Shown here: piece by piece, positions 60,887 to 64,000 of the stretch | How positions within the stretch are numbered: position 1 is the first letter of the stretch | How the letters are laid out: each line of letters starts with the position of its first letter | Assembly (NCBI GenBank): GCA_965232405.1 | Contig: OZ246966.1 | Span: 124,001 to 188,000, forward strand | From: RCIO01 sp965232405 | GTDB lineage: Bacteria > Pseudomonadota > Alphaproteobacteria > Rhizobiales > Rhizobiaceae | Reading direction: 5' to 3' | Length of the DNA stretch: 64,000 bases | Position numbers and translations under genes: made by a program | Notes under the pieces: generated by a model | What the model was told of the DNA's origin: nothing | The model's database searches: none | The model's input: only the letters and a program-made list of their open reading frames with translations

Positions 60887-61528
60887 CTAGTCGCGGGCCA
60901 CCAGCTGTCGAAGACCGAAACCAACGAGCAGGCTTCCGCCGACCCAGCGGAAAAGCCTGTCGAAACCGGGCAGCCTGTCGCGCAGTTGCATCTTTTCGAG
61001 CGTGTGCACGAAAACGATGTCCACCACGAGGAACACCAGATTTGTCGATGCAGCGATAACCAGCAGCTGAAGCGCTGGCGAAACAGCCGAACCCGCCGAA
61101 ACGAACAACAGCGGAAAAGTCGCGTAGAAGAGCGGTGTCCTTGGATTGGCCAGAACGAGAAGCAAGCCCCTGGTGAAGGCCGAAACGGGCTTGCCCCTTC
61201 CCGGCTGCTCTACCGGTTCAGCCGACGCCTTCTGTTCGCTCCTGGCGCGGAACGTCTGATACCCGAGCCAGATCAGATAGCCGCCGGCCACCCATTTCAG
61301 CGCCGTAAGCACCGTTGGCATCGCAGCGAGGAGACCGGCCAACCCCACGGCCGATGCAATGACATAGGGATATGCCCCGACATGCATGCCAAGTGCCGCC
61401 CGGATCGCCGAGCGGCGACCGTTGCGCATCGACTGCACGGACAAGTGGACGAAGTTCGGTCCGGGTTCGAGCGCGCACAGCAACGCAGCACCGAGGAATA
61501 TTGCGATGTAGAGGGCGGTCTCGATCAC
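60887..61528 (-). CDS. LysE/RhtB family amino acid exporter
   Basis: 213 residues from a GTG at 61528 with GGAGC upstream. It has about six membrane segments. The N-terminal FLGAALLCALEPGPNFVHL carries the conserved GPN motif, and FTRGLLLVLANPRTPLFYATF is typical of the RhtB branch. It exports a small amino acid or homoserine lactone type compound. It is upstream of the PadR gene on the same strand with 180 nt between. Confidence 0.9.
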   Translation of the reverse strand: MIETALYIAIFLGAALLCALEPGPNFVHLSVQSMRNGRRSAIRAALGMHVGAYPYVIASAVGLAGLLAAMPTVLTALKWVAGGYLIWLGYQTFRARSEQKASAEPVEQPGRGKPVSAFTRGLLLVLANPRTPLFYATFPLLFVSAGSAVSPALQLLVIAASTNLVFLVVDIVFVHTLEKMQLRDRLPGFDRLFRWVGGSLLVGFGLRQLVARD

Positions 61529-61610
61529 AGGCGGGCTCCATGGCTGGATGCTGGCCAGAGCCTAGTCGAAGACGGTGCAGCGTCCAATCCTGGATCCCGG
61601 CTTATGAAAA

Positions 61611-61637
61611 GACCGGCGGGGACGAACCCCGCCGGTC
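61611..61637 (-). terminator. Rho-independent terminator of the VWA operon
   Basis: Perfect 11-bp arms (GACCGGCGGGG / CCCCGCCGGTC) with a 5-nt loop are followed on the minus strand by TTTTC. It lies 73 nt past the VWA stop codon. Confidence 0.8.
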
Positions 61638-61709
61638 TGCCTCACCCGCCCAGAGAGCGGAAGCGCGGTGTCAGAGCCAGAAGAAACCGCGCACCCGCCT
61701 GGTATGCCA

Positions 61710-63701
61710 CTACCGCCTTTCGCGAAGCGCCGAGGCAAGGCGCACCATCGAGAGGAACTCCGCCCGATATCCAAACGGGTCGGAACCGCGGGCGGCAGTG
61801 GCAATCTGCATGATCTCGTCATAGCTCAGGCCGGCAGTCGCATCGGCCTTACGCAGCTTCTGGCCAAAGGCGGCGACCGCGACCGAAAAGCGCTGGTCGG
61901 TGCTGGCGGCATCGAATGACGCGATCTCGTTTTCGGCCGTCACCGGGGTGGTGATCAGCTGCGAACTGTCTTCGTCAGGCGCCTTGTAGCGGATCTTCAC
62001 GAATGCATATTCGTCGTCCTGCGCGGTACCCGCCGGCTGCGCCGGACGTTCGGAACCGTAGCGCAGGTCGTCGATAATTTCGGCCGGACTGCCCTTCGGC
62101 GTGATCTCGTAGATCGCCGTCACCGAATGGCCGGAACCGATCTCGCCGGCATCGACGCGGTCATTGTTGAAATCCTCGCGCTTCAGCGCCCGTGTCTCGT
62201 ACCCGATGAGTCGGTATTCGGAGACCATCTGCGGATTGAACTCGACCTGGATTTTCACGTCCTTGGCGATCGGGAACAGGGTTGAGCCCGCCTCCTCGAC
62301 CAGCGTCTTCTCGGCTTCGGCCAGCGTGTCGATATAGGCGGCCGTACCGTTGCCGTTCTGGGCGATCGTCTGCATCAGCTGGTCGTTCAAATTGCCGCGG
62401 CCGAAACCGAACACCGACAGGAACACGCCGCTCTCGCGCTTGTCCTCGATCAGCGATTTCAGGTCCTCATCGCTGGTCTGCCCAATGTTGAAATCGCCAT
62501 CGGTCGCCAACATCACCCGGTTGACGCCATCCTCGATGAAGGACGCCTCGGCCAGCCGGTATGCCTCACGGATACCCGCCTCGCCCGCCGTACGCCCGCC
62601 GGCTCCAAGATTGTCGAGCGCAGCCAGTATCTTGGCCCGTTCCGACCCACTGGTCGGCTCCAGAACCGTACCGGCGCTGCCGGCATAGGTGACGATCGAC
62701 ACCGTGTCGTCGTCATCAAGCTGGTTGACCAGCAGGCGGAACGCCGATTTGAGCAGTGGCAGCTTGTCCGGCGCATTCATCGAGCCGGATGTGTCGATCA
62801 GGAACACCAGGTTCGACTGCGGCTTCTCCGCCGGTTGCACGTCATATCCCTTGATGGCGACGTGCATCAGCTTGGTGTGCTCGTTCCACGGCGACGGCAT
62901 GACGGTGACCGTGCTGTTGAACGGCACGTCGGCACTGTCGGGTCCGGCCCAGTCATAGGGGAAGTAGTTGATCATCTCCTCGACCCGCACATTGTCTGCC
63001 TTGGGCAGGAAACCCTCTTTGAGCGAGCGACGGACGAAGGAATAAGAAGCCGTGTCGACATCGATGGAGAACGTCGAGACCGGGCTTTCGAGCGCCGAAC
63101 GAACAGGGTTCGTTTCGAAGCTCTGGAAGCGGTCGCGGTTCTCTTCCGTCTCGGCATAAGGTTCCGGTGCCGGCGGCAGGACCATCATCTTGGATTCACC
63201 GCCCGACGGCGAACGCAGAAGGCGCGAAGGCTGCGCGGACGGCGCACGCGTCGAAGGCGCGATTTCGGCAACGGCATCCTCGGCGCCGCTCAGCGCGTCG
63301 AACAGACCGCGATCGGTCTCCTCAACGGCTTCCGCGTCCTGCTTTTGGCGCTGTTCGGGTGCCGGAGCCTTCGTTTCCACCACGGGCGCGTTGCCGGCAT
63401 CGTTCCGGCCAAGGCCGAACGGCGTTTCTTCCACCAACTGCCAGGTCACGTAACCCGCAACGGGGAGTACCAGCAGCCCGGCAATCGCCGGCGTTGCACT
63501 CAGTTTCTTCTGCATCATCGCGCTCCACAGCTTGCTCAGTCGACCGCTTTGACGAACGCCGGTTGCCGATCCTTGGGGTGCGGATGAAAATTCTTCGTCG
63601 AAACTGTCCAGCGCCCGGTTGAGCGCGGCATCGCGCGCGCTCCTGCGCGGCGCAGGAACGGTCGCGTTTCGCAGAATGTCGAATTCGTCTTTGTCAGACA
63701 T
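61710..63701 (-). CDS. membrane-anchored von Willebrand factor A domain protein (YfbK-like)
   Basis: 663 residues. About 70 cytoplasmic residues with basic clusters lead to one membrane segment (TPAIAGLLVLPVAGYVTWQLV, 70-90), a proline/Ala-rich linker, a YfbK-type N-terminal domain, then a VWA domain with the MIDAS motif LIDTSGSMNAPDKL and the TDGDFNIGQT strand, and a C-terminal DUF3520-like domain. It is expected in the periplasm with metal-dependent ligand binding. It starts 2 nt before the stop of the sigma factor gene and is thus in its operon. It may act as a membrane-bound partner or anti-sigma-like factor. Confidence 0.88.
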   Translation of the reverse strand: MSDKDEFDILRNATVPAPRRSARDAALNRALDSFDEEFSSAPQGSATGVRQSGRLSKLWSAMMQKKLSATPAIAGLLVLPVAGYVTWQLVEETPFGLGRNDAGNAPVVETKAPAPEQRQKQDAEAVEETDRGLFDALSGAEDAVAEIAPSTRAPSAQPSRLLRSPSGGESKMMVLPPAPEPYAETEENRDRFQSFETNPVRSALESPVSTFSIDVDTASYSFVRRSLKEGFLPKADNVRVEEMINYFPYDWAGPDSADVPFNSTVTVMPSPWNEHTKLMHVAIKGYDVQPAEKPQSNLVFLIDTSGSMNAPDKLPLLKSAFRLLVNQLDDDDTVSIVTYAGSAGTVLEPTSGSERAKILAALDNLGAGGRTAGEAGIREAYRLAEASFIEDGVNRVMLATDGDFNIGQTSDEDLKSLIEDKRESGVFLSVFGFGRGNLNDQLMQTIAQNGNGTAAYIDTLAEAEKTLVEEAGSTLFPIAKDVKIQVEFNPQMVSEYRLIGYETRALKREDFNNDRVDAGEIGSGHSVTAIYEITPKGSPAEIIDDLRYGSERPAQPAGTAQDDEYAFVKIRYKAPDEDSSQLITTPVTAENEIASFDAASTDQRFSVAVAAFGQKLRKADATAGLSYDEIMQIATAARGSDPFGYRAEFLSMVRLASALRERR

Positions 63702-63703
63702 GG

Positions 63704-64000
63704 TCAGTCACCTTCAGCGCCCAGATGCGCTTTCAGCCGTTTCTTTGCTTCATGGATGTGCCAGGACACGGTTGGTTCCGCGACCGCCATCAGCTCGGCC
63801 GCATCCGCGTGGCTCAGTCCTTCGCCGTAAACCAGCGTCACCGCTTCGCACTGCTTGTCCGGCAATTCCCGCACCGCCGCCCAAAGCGCCTCCGCGGGGT
63901 CGTCTTCCGCTTCCGACCCCGAGCTGGCATCTATCAGCGCGTGGGCGCGATAGGCCGCCGCCCTGTCGGTTTCGCGTGCGCGTCCGCGCAGAAAGTCGCG
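63704..64000 (-). CDS. RNA polymerase sigma factor (ECF type), 5' part beyond the window
   Basis: The last 98 codons are in the window. They include the sigma region 4 helix-turn-helix: CEAVTLVYGEGLSHADAAEL followed by VAEPTVSWHIHEAKKRLKAHL and the end GAEGD. Residues before this are consistent with the region 2-4 linker. It directs RNA polymerase to a set of promoters not known from the sequence. Its stop is 2 nt from the VWA start, so the VWA protein is probably its co-expressed partner. Confidence 0.87.
   Translation of the reverse strand, partial: RDFLRGRARETDRAAAYRAHALIDASSGSEAEDDPAEALWAAVRELPDKQCEAVTLVYGEGLSHADAAELMAVAEPTVSWHIHEAKKRLKAHLGAEGD

Noticed and set aside
1..64000. Mobile elements, prophage, CRISPR arrays, tRNA or rRNA genes
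   Set aside because: No transposase, integrase or repeat-spacer pattern was seen, and no tRNA-like cloverleaf was noticed in the intergenic gaps; this was by eye, so a short tRNA could be missed.

Overview
The window is a gene-dense, high-G+C chromosomal stretch with no insertion sequence, phage gene, CRISPR array, rRNA or tRNA that I could see. It looks like an alphaproteobacterium of the order Hyphomicrobiales (Rhizobiales). The best markers are an Rrf2-type iron regulator with the exact cysteine spacing of RirA, a HemP/HmuP-type protein next to an HmuD-type haem monooxygenase, a PutA without a DNA-binding domain beside a divergent Lrp-type PutR, and many small rhizobial-type housekeeping genes. 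A DddP-like gene and several betaine genes hint at a marine or saline habitat, but this is inference.

Layout. 1-8.0 kb: 3' part of a sensor histidine kinase, a degenerate CobT homologue, a DUF1289 protein with an aspartyl protease, a TSUP transporter, dusA, anmK and a glycerate 2-kinase. 8.1-14.7 kb: homoprotocatechuate (3,4-dihydroxyphenylacetate) meta-cleavage operon hpaR, hpaF, hpaE, hpaD, an aromatic amino acid decarboxylase, hpaG-like, hpaH. The aldolase hpaI and the monooxygenase hpaBC are not in the window. 14.7-22.0 kb: iron-dependent alcohol dehydrogenase and ferredoxin-reductase-like flavoprotein (minus), deoC with a double-length aldehyde dehydrogenase and a zeta-type GST (plus), MaoC hydratase (minus). 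22.1-23.7 kb: iron island rirA, hemP, hmuD-like gene, with candidate Irr and RirA sites. 23.7-34.3 kb: putA/putR, a di-haem peroxidase pair, succinate-semialdehyde dehydrogenase, a histidine phosphatase-like protein, an L,D-transpeptidase, an M20 deacylase and an OsmC protein. 34.5-39.5 kb: a complete oligopeptide-type ABC importer with a fused double ATPase. 39.5-45.4 kb: TerB-like protein, AraC regulator with a VOC protein, a valine-type acyl-CoA dehydrogenase with 3-hydroxyisobutyrate dehydrogenase, and an omega-aminotransferase.

45.6-55.6 kb is the most unusual part: a SolA-like amine oxidase divergent from an apparent operon of non-pyrrolysine MttB-family methyltransferase, M24 protein, dimethylglycine-dehydrogenase-like flavoprotein with GcvT domains, SDR, nitroreductase and a second M24 protein that keeps all DddP (DMSP lyase) catalytic residues I can recall. 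Together these look like a catabolic route for a methylated onium compound (betaine- or DMSP-like). A betaine-homocysteine methyltransferase gene follows at 58.6 kb behind a perfect palindrome of the kind used by ArsR-type methionine-cycle regulators. 55.6-64 kb also holds a leaderless PhnD-like protein, a fatty acid desaturase divergent from an XRE regulator, a His-rich NfeR/YqjI-like PadR regulator, a LysE exporter, a membrane-anchored VWA protein and the 3' end of a sigma factor gene.

The aromatic, proline, valine and betaine modules feed central metabolism. The Hpa pathway is expected to end in pyruvate and succinate semialdehyde, for which a GabD-type dehydrogenase is encoded at 29.7-31.1 kb. 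Starts were chosen by ribosome-binding sites and family length where possible; all function calls come from reading motifs by eye.
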